From assembly GCA_002205965.3 (NCBI GenBank), contig NADL03000579.1:1-64000 (forward strand): 64,000 bases of DNA, written 5' to 3'. The notes beneath the pieces are model-generated. The model was not told the origin of the DNA. It saw nothing but the letters and a program-made list of their open reading frames with translations, and did no database searches. The translations under genes were made by a program, and so were the position numbers. The DNA comes from Kappaphycus alvarezii (taxonomy: Eukaryota; Rhodophyta; Florideophyceae; Gigartinales; Solieriaceae). Shown piece by piece: positions 31,572-42,399 of this stretch (the stretch's first letter is position 1; each line of letters begins with the position of its first letter).

Positions 31572-32256
31572 TTAAGTTCTTAAACCTACCCTAGAATTCC
31601 AGTCATCATCTGTTTCAAACCCAGGATCATAATCGTCCCATGCCATGTTCATTATCCCCCGAGCGTACCATTCTCCACTTTCGAAAGTATTAATTGATTC
31701 CGAATCTCCGCTATCATAGCTATAAGTGAAATATCTACTGTCCTTCTCTTTTAAATCTTCTGAATGTGTGCTTTTGTCGAAATCAAGGGGCATCTTCACG
31801 TTTCTGCCGTCCATATTAACTGCAACGATTTGGTTGCTCAATTCAATACAGGTCCCTAGTCTTTCCATGATAGGGCAACCAATGATTGCATCAAAAGGAA
31901 GATCTGGCATGACGAGAAAATCTGCATCATCCTTAGAGTCCCCAAAGAACATGGAAACCTTGTCAACAGTGCCCATTCATTTTGATACGTTTCCATCCGT
32001 CACAGTTATTCTGCGAGTAGTTGGAATGATTTCAAGACCTAGATCTGTCACCAAAGTTTCTCAAAATGATGTTTCGAACAGCGTCCGAATCGAAAACAGC
32101 TTGGGTCTTCATTCCCAGTACTTTGACTGGTACCAGCTTAAGACGTCTTGGTGCTGTCGAGGCCGAATGAAGAAACAGTTTCTTACCCTTAGCGTACTTA
32201 CTAGACCTGATAATGTTTTTGAGTTCTTCTCTCGTATCCTCTGCGTCGCCCCTCAA
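31572..32256 (-). pseudogene. gypsy-2 protease
   Basis: TQAVFDSDAVRNII (about 32095) resembles the DSGA active site with Gly replaced by Asp. FDAIIGCPIMERLG (about 31885) is the ILG-type second motif. The intervening frame shift is near 32000. An acidic tail follows (DYDPGFETDDDW). Confidence 0.65.
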
Positions 32257-33529
32257 AGTTGACCGAAAGTAATCCCAGTTGGGACCGATGCAAGCTCAGC
32301 TACCAAATTATACTTCTTCACGTATTCTAGTACGTCCTTCGGGATACTCCTAGCTTTCTTATTCTTTTTCGTCCCTTTGGCCGGAGTGACACCAACTCCT
32401 GGAGCAACTTGATCATCCCTCTTGGTTCGAGAAGATACAGATGCGGGGATATGCTCCAGCATTCCGTAATCTAGCCTATGTTTTTTCGATAAAATATTTC
32501 CTTCCTCATCCTTTTTTGTTACATTGACTTGACTGATTTCTTCAGCGATGGATACATTACCTGCATCCGTCAACCTTTGGTCCTTTCTGTTTGGTAGGAT
32601 TTTCATCTCCGGTCCTGACTCGCTTTTCGCGTCGGATAAATTTGCTCTTTTGTTGTTTTTAGAACAGCAGTTACTTTCATGATGGCCATATTGACCACAC
32701 TTTCAACAACGAGTGTTTCTATGTGGATTATCAGGACACATATTTGCAAAGTGTCCAGGCTTGCTACAGTAAGAAAAGGATTCTGTGGCCTTAGAGCCCC
32801 AGACTGGTTCTTCTTAATGGTAAGAGTAAGGCTTTCCAACTGCGAGGTTATCATGTCAAGTCGATTACCAAATCGGGTTTCCAACCATTCTTCCAAGTTT
32901 TTGACATCGCTCCTGACAGATTCAAATGCTGTTGCAATAGTAGCCGGCCTTTGATAATTATTTTCAGGATGTAAGATAGACATCGATGTGCGGGTTTTCT
33001 TCGGTACCTCACTCAGTGACTGAAACGTCTCGAAATTTTTGACAAATTCTACTATGGTACCCTTCAGTTCATCAAAAGTGTGAGGGCCCTTGACGAGGAG
33101 GAAATCGGAGAGCCGATTATCCCCCATAGCCGCCTTACGCAGCATTCCGTACTTGGCTTGGGAGTTGAACCCGGGCTTTTCATAGAGATCACACAAGTAT
33201 ACCAATGAGTTCAACAAATCGTCGAAGTTTACCCGGGCCTCTATGGCGGTACGAATCATCTCATCTGGTTCTACCTCCTTCGCATATTCTCTCACAAGCC
33301 ACTCACATACCTCACCGAAGCTACGCCCATTCCCGTTAAGAGACCACCCGTCGATAAACTTGGACTTATATTTGTGCTTTGCGTCACCATGAAAATAGGC
33401 GAAAATACTTGCGGCTTTCTCTTCATCGCCCTTCTCACGCATCACAACGTTGACGTATGTGTAAAGAAACTCCTCAACGTCTTCAGTCTTGCCCCCTGTG
33501 AACGTTATACGAGCAGCGTTGAGATCCAT
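32253..33529 (-). pseudogene. gag: gypsy-2 gag with zinc knuckles
   Basis: I chose ATG 33529 (MDLNAARITFTGGKTEDVEE); a further in-frame ATG at 33568 lies close to the LTR. The capsid part YTYVNVVMREKGDEEKAASI, YFHGDAKHKYKSKF and later VEFVKNFETFQSL is typical of gag. A frame change at about 32780 shifts to YCSKPGHFANMC and then RC-stop-KCGQYGHHESNC, a second CCHC knuckle with a stop between its first two cysteines. A Lys-rich tail leads to the protease. Confidence 0.8.
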
Positions 33530-34057
33530 GATTACAGAAAAGAAATCCCCCCGAAGTGTTCCTTTCAACTGCTCAACTCGAATTCCTCGGGTGCCACCCC
33601 CTCCACAAAATTACCAAATGATAGGGGTAAAACGTAGGGAGAAGAGATACCTAGAACCAACTACCCCAAAAAGGTGGTGTTTAGCGACAAAAGTGCTACT
33701 GTGGTTTAGTTGAACGAATAAAAAGGAGTCTATATCAACGAGAGTTGAGAGGGCTACAAGCAAGTGTGAAAGGGGCAGGGTTTACCACTGATGCTCTATG
33801 ACCAGCTTAGGGAAACGTTTTCTTGGGTCTTAAGTTGACTCTCAACTTCCTAGTACTCGGAGCTTGACCTGAAGTTGTTTGCCAACTTGCTTGACCTCTA
33901 CATGAGGAAGCAGTTTGTTCAGCTTATATAGACTTTTGGATACCCCTAAAGTCCGCGCAAACTACAGAGGGTACCAGGAAATGCACAGAAACAATTTGTG
34001 TGGATGATATACTCTAAACAAAAGATACTTAAGAATCTAACAGTCAATAAGGACCTC

Positions 34058-34231
34058 TTATTTACAATTATATAAATCAGATCCAAACAACTCCACTAAA
34101 ATGTCCATGCTGTCCAAGCAGTCCTCACAAATATCTTCGAACGGCTCATAGCTCTCTATTTCCTCCTGGGAGATATCTAAACTACTAAGAATACCTCCAT
34201 CCGGTTCCAGCAGCGGCACCACTTGTTCCAT
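34058..34231 (-). CDS. LTR-encoded acidic mini-protein, 57 aa (copy d)
   Basis: Intact frame MEQVVPLLEPDGGILSSLDI to MDILVELFGSDLYNCK. It has 17 acidic residues by my count, CxxC-like cysteines (DICEDCLD) and the conserved MDI..LFGSDL end. The intact frame in a long-subfamily LTR, together with intact frames in short-subfamily copies a and c, is the main reason to treat this as a real protein family. Confidence 0.6.
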   Translation of the reverse strand: MEQVVPLLEPDGGILSSLDISQEEIESYEPFEDICEDCLDSMDILVELFGSDLYNCK

Positions 34232-34239
34232 ACTCTCCG

Positions 34240-34641
34240 GTCAAGGCCCCACCAGTCCAACACTTTCTTTGCCCCTGTTCCATCATCCAACTCGTCCTTG
34301 TCCTCGTCATCCTCTTCTTCCTCCTCTTCATACCCCTCTTCTTCCTCTTCCTCATCCTCACCATTCTCCTAGTTATTAATCTCATAGACAAATATAGGGG
34401 CTACCCATTCCTCGACGGTCCGCGCAGCTCCCTCGTTGATGTGCCATTCCCGCTCCTTACCTAGCTCCTCCGCCTCATCTTCAATAAAGAGGCGACGCAC
34501 GAATCCGATGACCTTTTTCTTGGTTTGCCGGCGCAGATAGTCCTCGCAGTCAGTAGGTCCAAAAGGAAGTAGGGGAATAGAGTTTAGGGGGCGGGGATGG
34601 CGAGTTTTGGAAATGACTTTCGAGGGGCCTGGATTTGTCAT
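34240..34641 (-). pseudogene. LTR ORF1, copy d, one stop
   Basis: Starts MTNPGPSKVISKTRHPRPLN, then GPTDCEDYLRRQTKK and VIGFVRRLFIEDEAEE, TVEEWVAPIFVYEIN, then TAG at 34369, followed in the same frame by the Glu/Asp run and KKVLDWWGLD. It matches copy b outside the acidic run. Confidence 0.55.
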
Positions 34642-35106
34642 TTTGATAGGCTATATGGAATGGAAGGTAATAGATGGTGTTTTGGGTGTTTAAGGGGAAA
34701 GAAGTGATGAGCGAAAAACCGGGGACGTTTAAAACGTGGAATAAAAGTGTTTAAATAGGCTCCCAGGCAGGTTCTATAGATTAGGATTAAGTAAAATAAA
34801 TCTGTAAGGGATTTTGGAGTAGTGCATTTGCGCCCTTTTTCTCAAAAAAGCGAATTCGGAGGAGAAGTTAAGCAAACAGGGAAAAAGAATTTGATTCCGG
34901 ATCGATTCAGAGGGGTAGATAGTGTATAAAAATATCTAGATAAAATGGAAGTAAATTTGAAGGGGACAGCGGTAATGATAAGCGAGGTTCAGGTAGGACG
35001 AGGAATGACCGAAACTCTAAGCAAATTTGGAAAAGGAGAGGTAGTACAGTAAAGTAAAGGCCTGTCGATGACGGCGACAAAAATTTCCGTTCCTATCAGC
35101 ACGCGC

Positions 35107-35360
35107 TTAACACAGTCCACGCCCTCTGTGTCGGTATACCGTTTTTAGTTGATCGTGGTTGTCGGTAAAACCATGGGATGGATCCGATATATCTTCCGAG
35201 AGTAAAACACACAAACATTGTCCACACCACCCTCCTCCGGAGGGAACGTTTAGGTGTTTTACTCTTGGAGGATAGATCGGATATATCTTCCAAGAGTAAA
35301 ACACCCAAATATTTCCCCAAGATATATCCGATCTATCCCATGGTTTTCCAGACAACCACA
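35107..35360. mobile_element. Nested LINE-A 3' tails
   Basis: A sense tail (about 35125-35217, GTGTCGGTATACCG ... AAACATTGTCC) is followed by an antisense tail beginning GGGAACGTTTAGGTG (about 35238) and ending ACCACAAT (about 35360). The antisense tail is split at about 35270-35315 by another short sense tail ending ATTTCCCC. The antisense tail is flanked by TCCTCCGGA on both sides. The nesting creates a strong palindrome. Confidence 0.7.
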
Positions 35361-35369
35361 ATCTTCCTC

Positions 35370-36247
35370 CGGAAGCGACTTCTTCCCACTGCAGTTCTGC
35401 GACGCATAATGCGTGGGGAAGCCGGATGGCGGTCTCAGGTAAGGCAAAGCCAAGGACTCCGCGAGCGCATCCGCCGTGCCAAAGCTGGCGAATGGAATGA
35501 ACTTTGGACGGAAGCAATTCAACCCCACAAGACCAGAGCCAGAGAAGATAGAATCGCTAGGCGTCGCCACCAGCAGTCTGACAGTAGGGACGACCCGAAG
35601 TTTCGCCGATCATCCCACTTGGCTGCAGACGCGCAATGCGGACGTGCGATGCGTACGCTACGTCAGTCGCGCATCGCCGACGTGCGAGACCCGCAATTTA
35701 TAGAAAGTCTGCAAGAGCTGCACCCATCATGGCAGTCTCCGGTGACAGCCATCCAAGCGAAAAACCTTCCAATCCCGAGGAACAGCTCTGAAGAGGCGTT
35801 TCTGCGTGCTGTCCGACGCCTTCACCCAAACTGCACGCCGGGCCCGGACAGAATGTCCCCACAGATCCTTCGTTTGCTAGCCAACATAACCGTGAGTCCC
35901 GAAGCAGGAGTGACAGGCATATCGGTGCTAATTGCTGTTGTGACGAGACTAGCCCAGGAGGACCTTCCAGACGACACAATTCCTTTGATTTCCTCTGCAA
36001 TGCTGCTGCCCATCCAACCTCGGCCAGATAAGATTCGCCCCATTGTCACTGGGACGGCTCTGAAGAGACTTGTAGCAAAAGTGACTATACCACAAACACT
36101 GGAAGACACGAGAGAATATCTCACACCCCTGGAAGTGGCCAGTGGCGTGCCCTGCGGACTGGATTCCATAGTTCACGAAGCACTGGGATTGGTAAAATGC
36201 CAGGGCAACAAGGAAGAGTACGTACTCGTGTCCGTGGATGCACATAA
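35370..36247 (+). pseudogene. LINE-B reverse transcriptase, N-terminal part
   Basis: Open frame with RGEAGWRSQVRQSQGLRERI, HPNCTPGPDRMSPQILRLL (PGPD motif), LPDDTIPLISSAMLLPIQP, KIRPIVTGTALKRLVAK and EYVLVSVDAH, the start of motif A, exactly where the 146-bp LINE-A tail is inserted. After the tail the coding resumes as AHNAFNRFCRQRMIDLL. Confidence 0.8.
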
Positions 36248-36393
36248 GGGGTGAACGTTTGGGTGTCTTACTCTTGGAAGATATATCCGATCTATCCCAT
36301 GGTTTTCCAGACAACCACAATGGAATCAAAAAGCGTATCCCGACACAGTAATGGGGAAGTAACTACGCTCTCTAAAATTCTACCCCCAGGCCA
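36248..36393 (-). mobile_element. 146-bp LINE-A 3' tail in LINE-B motif A
   Basis: The minus strand matches the last coding bases, the stop and the 3' UTR of LINE-A. Exact 8-bp duplication GCACATAA at 36240-36247 and 36394-36401. It interrupts codons of the DAHNAFN motif. Confidence 0.85.
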
Positions 36394-36401
36394 GCACATA
36401 A

Positions 36402-37240
36402 TGCCTTCAATCGGTTCTGCAGACAGCGCATGATAGACTTGTTGCTGACCAAGGTACCATCGCTATGTCATTTTCTGAACATGGTGTACGCTCGCAGCAA
36501 GCCTTCGTTAATTCTGCCTGTTACATCTGCACAGGACATCCTTTGCGTCTATCAGACCAAGCGCTGTCCTCATATGCGGCACAATTTGTCCTCATATGAG
36601 ATCATACCTACGTCTTGGCATCACGCTTTTCCCGGGATCTACCTGCTGTCCGGTCTGCTCCCGCTGCTCGGCCGACATTGCACCGGTCTTAGATCCAAGT
36701 GGTCAACACGCATTGACCTGCAAATACGAAGACGGAATGACTCGTCGTCACCACATCCTCCGCAACGTTCTTGCCCGCTATGGCAAGGAAGTCGGGATCG
36801 TCGCCCTCGTCGAACATCCGCTCCTCCACCAGGTTCCCGACTCATCTGGGCATTCGGAGTCCCCCGTGCTACGGATGGACATTTACATACCCGCTGCATA
36901 CGGCTTCACAGTACCGATATCGCCGTCGATGTTACTGTTGCCCACCCCTCCGCACGCCGCCACATTTCGCCAAGTACGGTTACTGCCGTCGCCGCCGCGA
37001 CACTCGCAGAGCGCGAGAAACATCGTCATTACGGCACTTACTGCAACCGAAACGATATCCTCCTCTCCCCCGTCGGGATTGATATCTATGGCGCCTTGGG
37101 CGACGACGGTAAGGCTTTTTTCCGCCGCCTTGCTTCCTTCGCTGCTTCCTGTCGCGGTTCCTCCCCTCAACAGGAGCTCCGCGACTTGCTTATTCGTTTT
37201 GCTTTTAGACTCCAAATAATGCAGGCGCGACCGGTATCAA
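36402..37240 (+). pseudogene. LINE-B C-terminal zinc and endonuclease region
   Basis: After NAFNRFCRQRMIDLL a short stretch continues and then jumps to LRLGITLFPGSTCCPVCSRC, SGQHALTCKYEDGMTRRHHI (Cys/His zinc segment, about 36650-36760), LRMDIYIPA and, in the next frame, STDIAVDVTVAHPSARRHI, matching the D...DVTV core of the restriction-like endonuclease. GIDIYGALGDDGKAFFRRLA is the usual C-terminal motif. RT motifs B and C are absent, so there is an internal deletion. Confidence 0.75.
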
Positions 37241-37616
37241 TGCAATACAGAAAATGGTCCTCCCTTCATGTAATACAGGAAATGGTCCCCCCTTCGTGTA
37301 ATCCAGCAACCTACAACGACCCCGCCCCTATATTGTATTAAACCCTCAGAATCGACCCCGAATCAAGTTCCTTTCCTCTTTTAGCTTACTTCCTCTTCCA
37401 AATTCGCCTTTTTTGAGAGAAAGGGCGCAAATGCACTACTGCAAAATCCCTTGCAGATTTATTTCATCTATTTTTAATCTATAGAACCTGCCTGGGAGCC
37501 TATTTAAACCCTTTATTCTAAGTTCCAAATGCCCCAGATCATTTTACTCATCACCTCTCTCCCCTCACACACCCAAAACACCCTATATTGCCTCCCATTC
37601 CCCAACGTCTATCAAA

Positions 37617-37909
37617 ATGAACAACCTTTGCCCCTCCGCCCCCATCACCAAAAACCGCCCCTCTCGCCCCATCACCGGCCTAGCTCTAATGAATAATGGA
37701 CCAACAGACTACGACGACTAGTTCAGGAGGATGGACTGTGAGTGTGTTCGTCGGCACTTCTTGGAGGAGGCGGAGGAGGCGGAGTCAGAGGGGACTGAGT
37801 CGGACGTGGAGGGATCCGAGGATGAGAAAGACTTTGTAGCTCCGTGGGAACCGATGGTGTATAATCGTGGGGAAGTTGCTGTGGGGATGGAGGGGAGAGT
37901 GAGGGCGTG
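37617..37909 (+). pseudogene. LTR ORF1, copy e, one stop
   Basis: MNNLCPSAPITKNRPSRPI, GPTDYDD, then TAG, then FRRMDCECVRRHFLEEAEEA, an acidic SEGTESDVEGSEDEKD and FVAPWEPMVYN. It shares the N-terminus and the GPTD block with copies b and d, but the tyrosine/arginine core is altered. Confidence 0.5.
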
Positions 37910-38110
37910 ATCTTCATCTTGGATTCTTCGGATGGGGTTGAGGCGGAGGCTGAGGGTCTCGAGGAAGGGTTGGAGGATCTTGATATGTCTGATGAAGCCA
38001 TTTAGCATTCTGAGCCGTTCGAGGGAATTTGTAGAGATTTCATTGAGAGTATGGATATTTTTGGAACAGGTATTTGGTTCTGATCTTGAAGATCACGATT
38101 GTGAGGAGTA
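37909..38110 (+). pseudogene. LTR mini-protein, copy e, degraded
   Basis: DLDMSDEAI-stop-HSEPFEGICRDF then ESMDIF and, after a shift, QVFGSDLEDHDCEE. The motif order PF..IC.D...SMDI..FGSDLE is kept, but the N-terminal PDGG part is gone. Confidence 0.5.
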
Positions 38111-39122
38111 GATACAGATATTTCCTTGCAAATATCTTCCCTCTGGCCAATCACATCCACAAGATGCCCTTTTATGCGTTTTCTGGTATTTAATATGTTT
38201 TGATTGAGGCTTTAGGATTAGCCGAAAAGTTTATATAAGCTGAGTAAAGTGCTTCCTCCTTGAGAGGTCAAGCAAGTTGGCAGAAAAATTATGGTCAAGC
38301 TCCGAGTAGTAAGAAGTTGAGAGTCAACTTCAGACCCAAAAAATCTTTTTCCTAAGCTCGTCGCAGAGCATCAGTGGTAGACCCTGCCCCTTCTATACGT
38401 GCTTGTAGCCTTCTCAACTCTCTCCCATATACATTCCTTTTTATTCGTTCAACTATACCACAGTAGCACTTTTGTCGCTCGAAACACCTCCTTTTTGTGG
38501 TAGTTGGTTCTAGTTATCTCTTCTCTTGACGATTAACCCCTATCAATCTACACGCCGCCCGCATCCGTAGTTAATTTTTGAATACCCTCCGCACGCTTCT
38601 GTGCGACATTGTACAACCCATAAAGATTTACCACCAGCACTCACATAACCGACCAAATCTTCCATGCATTAAAATAACCCAAAAATTCCCCCTCATATGA
38701 GAACAAAAAAATAGGAAATACTGTACTTTGGTAGTCAAACAATGTTTTTGTCCAAGTAAAGATTAGGAAAAAGTTGCACTGTATAAAGATACTTACAGTT
38801 GTGTTCGACTGACCGACGTGATGAAATTTTACTTCATTGAGTATTAGCCTCGTGGATATAACCGACCAGATCTTACATGCATTAAAGTAACCCAAAAATT
38901 CCCCCCCTTCATGGAGTATCTATCGTGTACACTGTAGGACTGACTATACGGTTAGGAACTAGCCTGATGTTACACATCCAGCACGTACCGTGGCGCTTGC
39001 GATAGAATCGCTATTGCACCAGAAGAACACAGCGTGCACCTAATGCGCTTATAAATACGCACTGAAGATGCAATAGCTTCCAACTTTATATAATCGCAGT
39101 CACTTCCTCACATCCATCACTG

Positions 39123-39192
39123 GGTGGTGGCCTATGATGCGAATCGTAGGTTGCTGACCCAGAGATCTTGAGCTCAATTCCCGCTAGGGTTC
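39123..39192 (+). other. tRNA-like / SINE-like stretch
   Basis: GGTGGCCTATGATGCGAATC and, 30 bases on, GAGCTCAATTCCCGC resemble eroded A and B boxes of an RNA polymerase III promoter. The cloverleaf is not convincing, so a decayed tRNA-derived SINE is more likely than a tRNA gene. Confidence 0.25.
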
Positions 39193-39422
39193 TGTAAGAA
39201 GTCCGAAAATTCCAATGGGAACTCTACTGCTTGTGGAAAAGCTGCTGTCTCAGTGCGCCATTAGACATCCACTTGAACATGGGACAGAATACAGTGACAT
39301 TCGATAAAGGGATATTTCAGTACGAAATATACAGCAGCTAACTTCGCAATTCAAATGATGCAAGTACAACCAGTAAAAGGCTATAGAAATAGAACTCATT
39401 TATCATTTTTTTCTTTTAAAAC

Positions 39423-39470
39423 GTTCCAAATTGATATAAAAAGTCTCACTATTTTATATCAACTTGGAAC
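39423..39470. repeat. Inverted repeat, 19-bp arms
   Basis: GTTCCAAATTGATATAAAA and the reverse complement of TTTTATATCAACTTGGAAC match at 18 of 19 positions, separated by a 10-base loop. It could be a folded MITE centre or a terminator-like hairpin. Confidence 0.5.
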
Positions 39471-40337
39471 CGTAATTAAGATCTGTATGATGTTTCCTGC
39501 GCACGAGGTCCCCTAAGCAATACCTATTTTGAGCTCGCGTGACAGATAAAAACATCACCGAGTGTAGCGCAATGCGCGGTGTGCAGTCCTTCTCGTTTAA
39601 GGACGGAACAACGTCAGACAATGAGAAATCCGATATCCACACACGAAGACTCACAGGGTGTTCGCTGTCCTTTTTTATCTTTAAGCACCCTGCGATGCAG
39701 TAGCACAGCTCGCCGACGGCGAGCAGAAATGAGTTTGGAAGAGCGAGGGTAATTCCTTCGGCGGCTGGACGGTATACTTGTCCTCCGGGTTGTAAGGCCA
39801 GGCCGTTGTCCGCGGAATGCTAGAAACTTGGTATGCATCGATTTCAAAGAACCGAAGACACCAGGGGTGTAATATAGGACAACTAAGATGTAGTAATGTG
39901 TCATCTGTGCTGATTATCTCTTTTGGAGATAAGGATGTTGTCACCAACGACAACGTTGAAGTTCCTATTTGTATATAGACGCCAAAGTCCGGGGCGCCAA
40001 GCGTGAGTAAATATCACAAACAAACAATAAAAGGGGTAGTATAATGTTGGGTAGAGAGGGGGAATAGAAAGAGGGACCCGGGAGGATAAACATGGCTATA
40101 GCCAAAGTTGCCGTTGGTAAGGTTTCTGCAAAGGCGGAAGTTAGGAGTCAAGGTCAGAGCCAACACCGTGGTAACTTTTTAATCTGGGGCCCTAGTGGCC
40201 AAGTTGGTATAAATACTAGTTAACTATGTTAATATTTTCTAGGACGGCGGGGTGAGTGAGGTTAGGGTCAGCCAAGTTAGGGAGATCCAAGTTAGAGATA
40301 AGAAAAGTCGTCACTTGGCCCAATAGGTGCCTTTCAC

Positions 40338-40616
40338 TTGCCAAAATATCAGGTCACATTTGGTGGCCGAGTGGTCCAGATTTCAAGCCCTCAAGCCCCA
40401 TCGGGTGAGGATACAGTACCAACATTAATAGTTGGCGACAAAAGAAAATTGCCCTTACCGTACTATACAGTACAGTGCGTGCTGGTTAGCAAAGAATCAG
40501 ATAAAAAAAAAGATTACAAAATTAGCTCTGCCGATTGCAGTACTGTATGTGTGCCAATTAAACTACACCGAGCCCATTTTCACGGCAAGTTGAACAAAGA
40601 AACTCTGACTTACTGA
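40338..40616 (+). CDS. Small hypothetical protein, 92 codons
   Basis: MPKYQVTFGGRVVQISSPQA with a balanced composition and a plausible beta-rich pattern (QVTFGGRVVQIS, YYTVQCVLVSKES). The frame opens at 40338 without an ATG there that I can place with confidence. No recognised domain. It converges on the piggyBac-like remnant. Confidence 0.25.
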   Translation: MPKYQVTFGGRVVQISSPQAPSGEDTVPTLIVGDKRKLPLPYYTVQCVLVSKESDKKKDYKISSADCSTVCVPIKLHRAHFHGKLNKETLTY

Positions 40617-40699
40617 CCTCACAAACTCGAAAGCGACCTTGGGAAGATCCTTCAGTATATTTACGGTTAATCAACTTACTCTTCTTTTTAGTTACAGCA

Positions 40700-41830
40700 A
40701 GCTGAATTACAATCCTTGAAACAGGGTCCAACATATCACTGTCATCTCTTTATTCTCATTTTGTAAGCAGTTAGATCCCCTACGTGATCTCGAATCAAAC
40801 TTTTTCTCACTGCGTTCTTCGTAAAGCATCTCATAAATTTTAGATTGTGATAAGCAGAACCTTGGACCAAAAGAATCCTTGTATGGTAAAAACGAATCAA
40901 CAATTATGATTGATAGGAGAGGTAAATTGACCCTGAACGACCAATCCTTTACTTGCAGTTTCTTCTCAATTCCAAGGGTATCTTGCCTATATCTGTTGTG
41001 ACGATCGAGTTGAGAACACGTGTCGTAGTACCTCTCCACAACATCTGGAACTTCAATCTAGAATTCCACTCTCCTTGTCTCTCCATTCACAGTTCTCCAT
41101 CTTTCTCTACAAATTGGGGTTCCCTGATTGGTTGTATGGGAACTGCTGACAAAATATCTTCGCTTCGTTCTCTATCCATCCAAAACACAGCCAGTAACGA
41201 TTTGTTGGTGTCATAATTCCTCGAAACCATCGCGATATGATCTCCGCGCTCCATGAGCGCCTATAACGACAAATGTTGCATCGGAAATGCCTTAACTTCA
41301 TTCTTGACCACGCCAATAAATCTCGTTCCACATCTCATAAAGACTTCTGCATTTGACCCCGATGCAAAAACTGAATCCCCACAAACGAAGCCACCTGTCT
41401 TCAGCCAACGTTGAACGAGACGAAGTTTAAGGGCGGTGGAGTGAAAGAATTGCTTTGTGAAGTCACGCCGAAGGTCACCCGTTTTCCCCATCATGAAGTC
41501 CAATCGCAACACTATTCCAGAGTGGCCAAATGCAGAAGTCTTCAAATCGCAGTCATTTTCGGGCTTTATGTCATAGGCAACGTACTGTGGGAGTCCTTTT
41601 TTGATCCAGTCTCCCCCGAGACTGTTCTTTTTGCTAATACTTTCATCGATGCAGATATGCGAAGATTGCGTGACATGTTGCTCGCGGTGTTCATTGATGG
41701 CTCTCAAAAATCCACTCACCAGAGACAATCTCCAGTCATCCGAGGGTCTGTCTACCCGCTCAGAAGTGTGACTTAAGCAAATGTTTGCCAGAATCAGTGA
41801 CTTGGTTTTCAGGATGCTTCGGCGCCCAGC
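40700..41830 (-). pseudogene. piggyBac-like (DDE_Tnp_1_7) transposase remnant
   Basis: RPSDDWRLSLVSGFLRAINE, then SHICIDESISKKNSLGGDW (first catalytic Asp in DES), GLPQYVAYDIKPENDCDLK, HSGIVLRLDFMMGK, WLKTGGFVCGDSVFASGSNA (second catalytic block D) and FIGVVKNEVKAFPM. After a stop and shift near 41265 come NYDTNKSLLAVFWMDRE and, at 41039-40707, LDRHNRYRQDTLGIEKKL and VNLPLLSIIIVDSF, the usual C-terminal part. It follows the order of piggyBac-superfamily DDE transposases. At least three breaks; inactive. Confidence 0.75.
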
Positions 41831-42399
41831 TGATCATGAGACCGGACAAAGGGACATCTCATAAAGATATATTTCGCAATAAAACCAAGTATATCTAGCA
41901 AGTCGAAAGACACAGATAAGATTTGTAGGAAACTACAGCTGGAAACGTTTTTCCATTTACAATATGTAAGTAAGCCGACTGACACAACTTACCAAAATGA
42001 GGGATAATGTTATTCATTTGTAACAGTTTTTACTCCTCTAAATGCTATTATATTTTATAAAAAGATACCCAGTACAACTTTCACTTTAATAGCGACACAT
42101 ATTGATATATTATAAGTTATGAAACTATATTCTCCCGACGTGGCATAGACGAACGAATAGCCAAAGTAGCTTTTTATAAAAAGCGCCTTCGCTATTCAAT
42201 AGAATTTTTTCAATGCAGTTCTTCTATAATTATTTTGGATAGCTCATAGAGAACTTCTAAGATATTGAAATAGGTTCTTAAGTTTAAAGAAAGAGAGAGT
42301 AGTTTCAATTTATCTCAATGCTGTGCATTTGCTTGCTTTAGAGTCTCGCTCTGAAAAAGAGAGGATGAGATATAAGAGATGAAATCAATGCTCAATATA
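41831..42399. other. AT-rich spacer, no gene
   Basis: Very AT-rich; no supported feature. Confidence 0.4.

Larger units (their letters stand above)
27548..33618 (-). mobile_element. gypsy-2 internal region
   Basis: Minus-strand Ty3/gypsy element with gag near 33.5 kb, protease, RT, RNase H, integrase and a further ORF reaching the 3' LTR. A TTTGGTAATTTTG sequence directly after the 33619 LTR edge is a possible primer site (TGG). Frames are broken in many places. Its two LTRs belong to different subfamilies. Confidence 0.85.
33619..35050 (-). mobile_element. LTR, long subfamily (copy d), at the gag end of gypsy-2
   Basis: The plus strand starts TGATAGGGGTAAAAC directly outside the gypsy-2 leader, matching copies b and f. 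The far end is less certain, near GGTAGTACA at about 35050. It has the mini-ORF and ORF1 on the minus strand. As the 5' LTR of gypsy-2 it should match copy c in size, but it is about 1.4 kb against 0.83 kb, so the element is chimeric or this is a separate insertion. Confidence 0.65.
35361..37240 (+). mobile_element. LINE-B remnant
   Basis: A second LINE type, divergent from LINE-A, with a helical basic region, RT N-terminal part, a gap where RT motifs B and C should be, then a zinc segment and endonuclease-like domain. A LINE-A tail (36248-36393) is inserted in RT motif A and a solo LTR (37241) in its 3' end. Confidence 0.8.
37241..38545 (+). mobile_element. Solo LTR, long subfamily (copy e)
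   Basis: Starts TGCAATACAG and ends ACCCCTATCA. The flanks are ATCAA (37236-37240) and ATCTA (38546-38550), a target duplication with one mismatch. Copies of the TCCATTTCC-type end unit, the TTTAAACCCTTTATTC promoter-like stretch at about 37503-37518 and the shared tail are all present in plus orientation. Confidence 0.75.
38546..40337. other. Intergenic with short repeats
   Basis: No supported gene. A 52-bp direct repeat (ATAACCGACCA.ATCTT..ATG) lies at 38644-38696 and 38857-38911. An inverted repeat is at 39423-39470 and a tRNA-like stretch at about 39123-39192. Frames at 39454-39953 on the minus strand have no recognisable motif. Confidence 0.4.
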
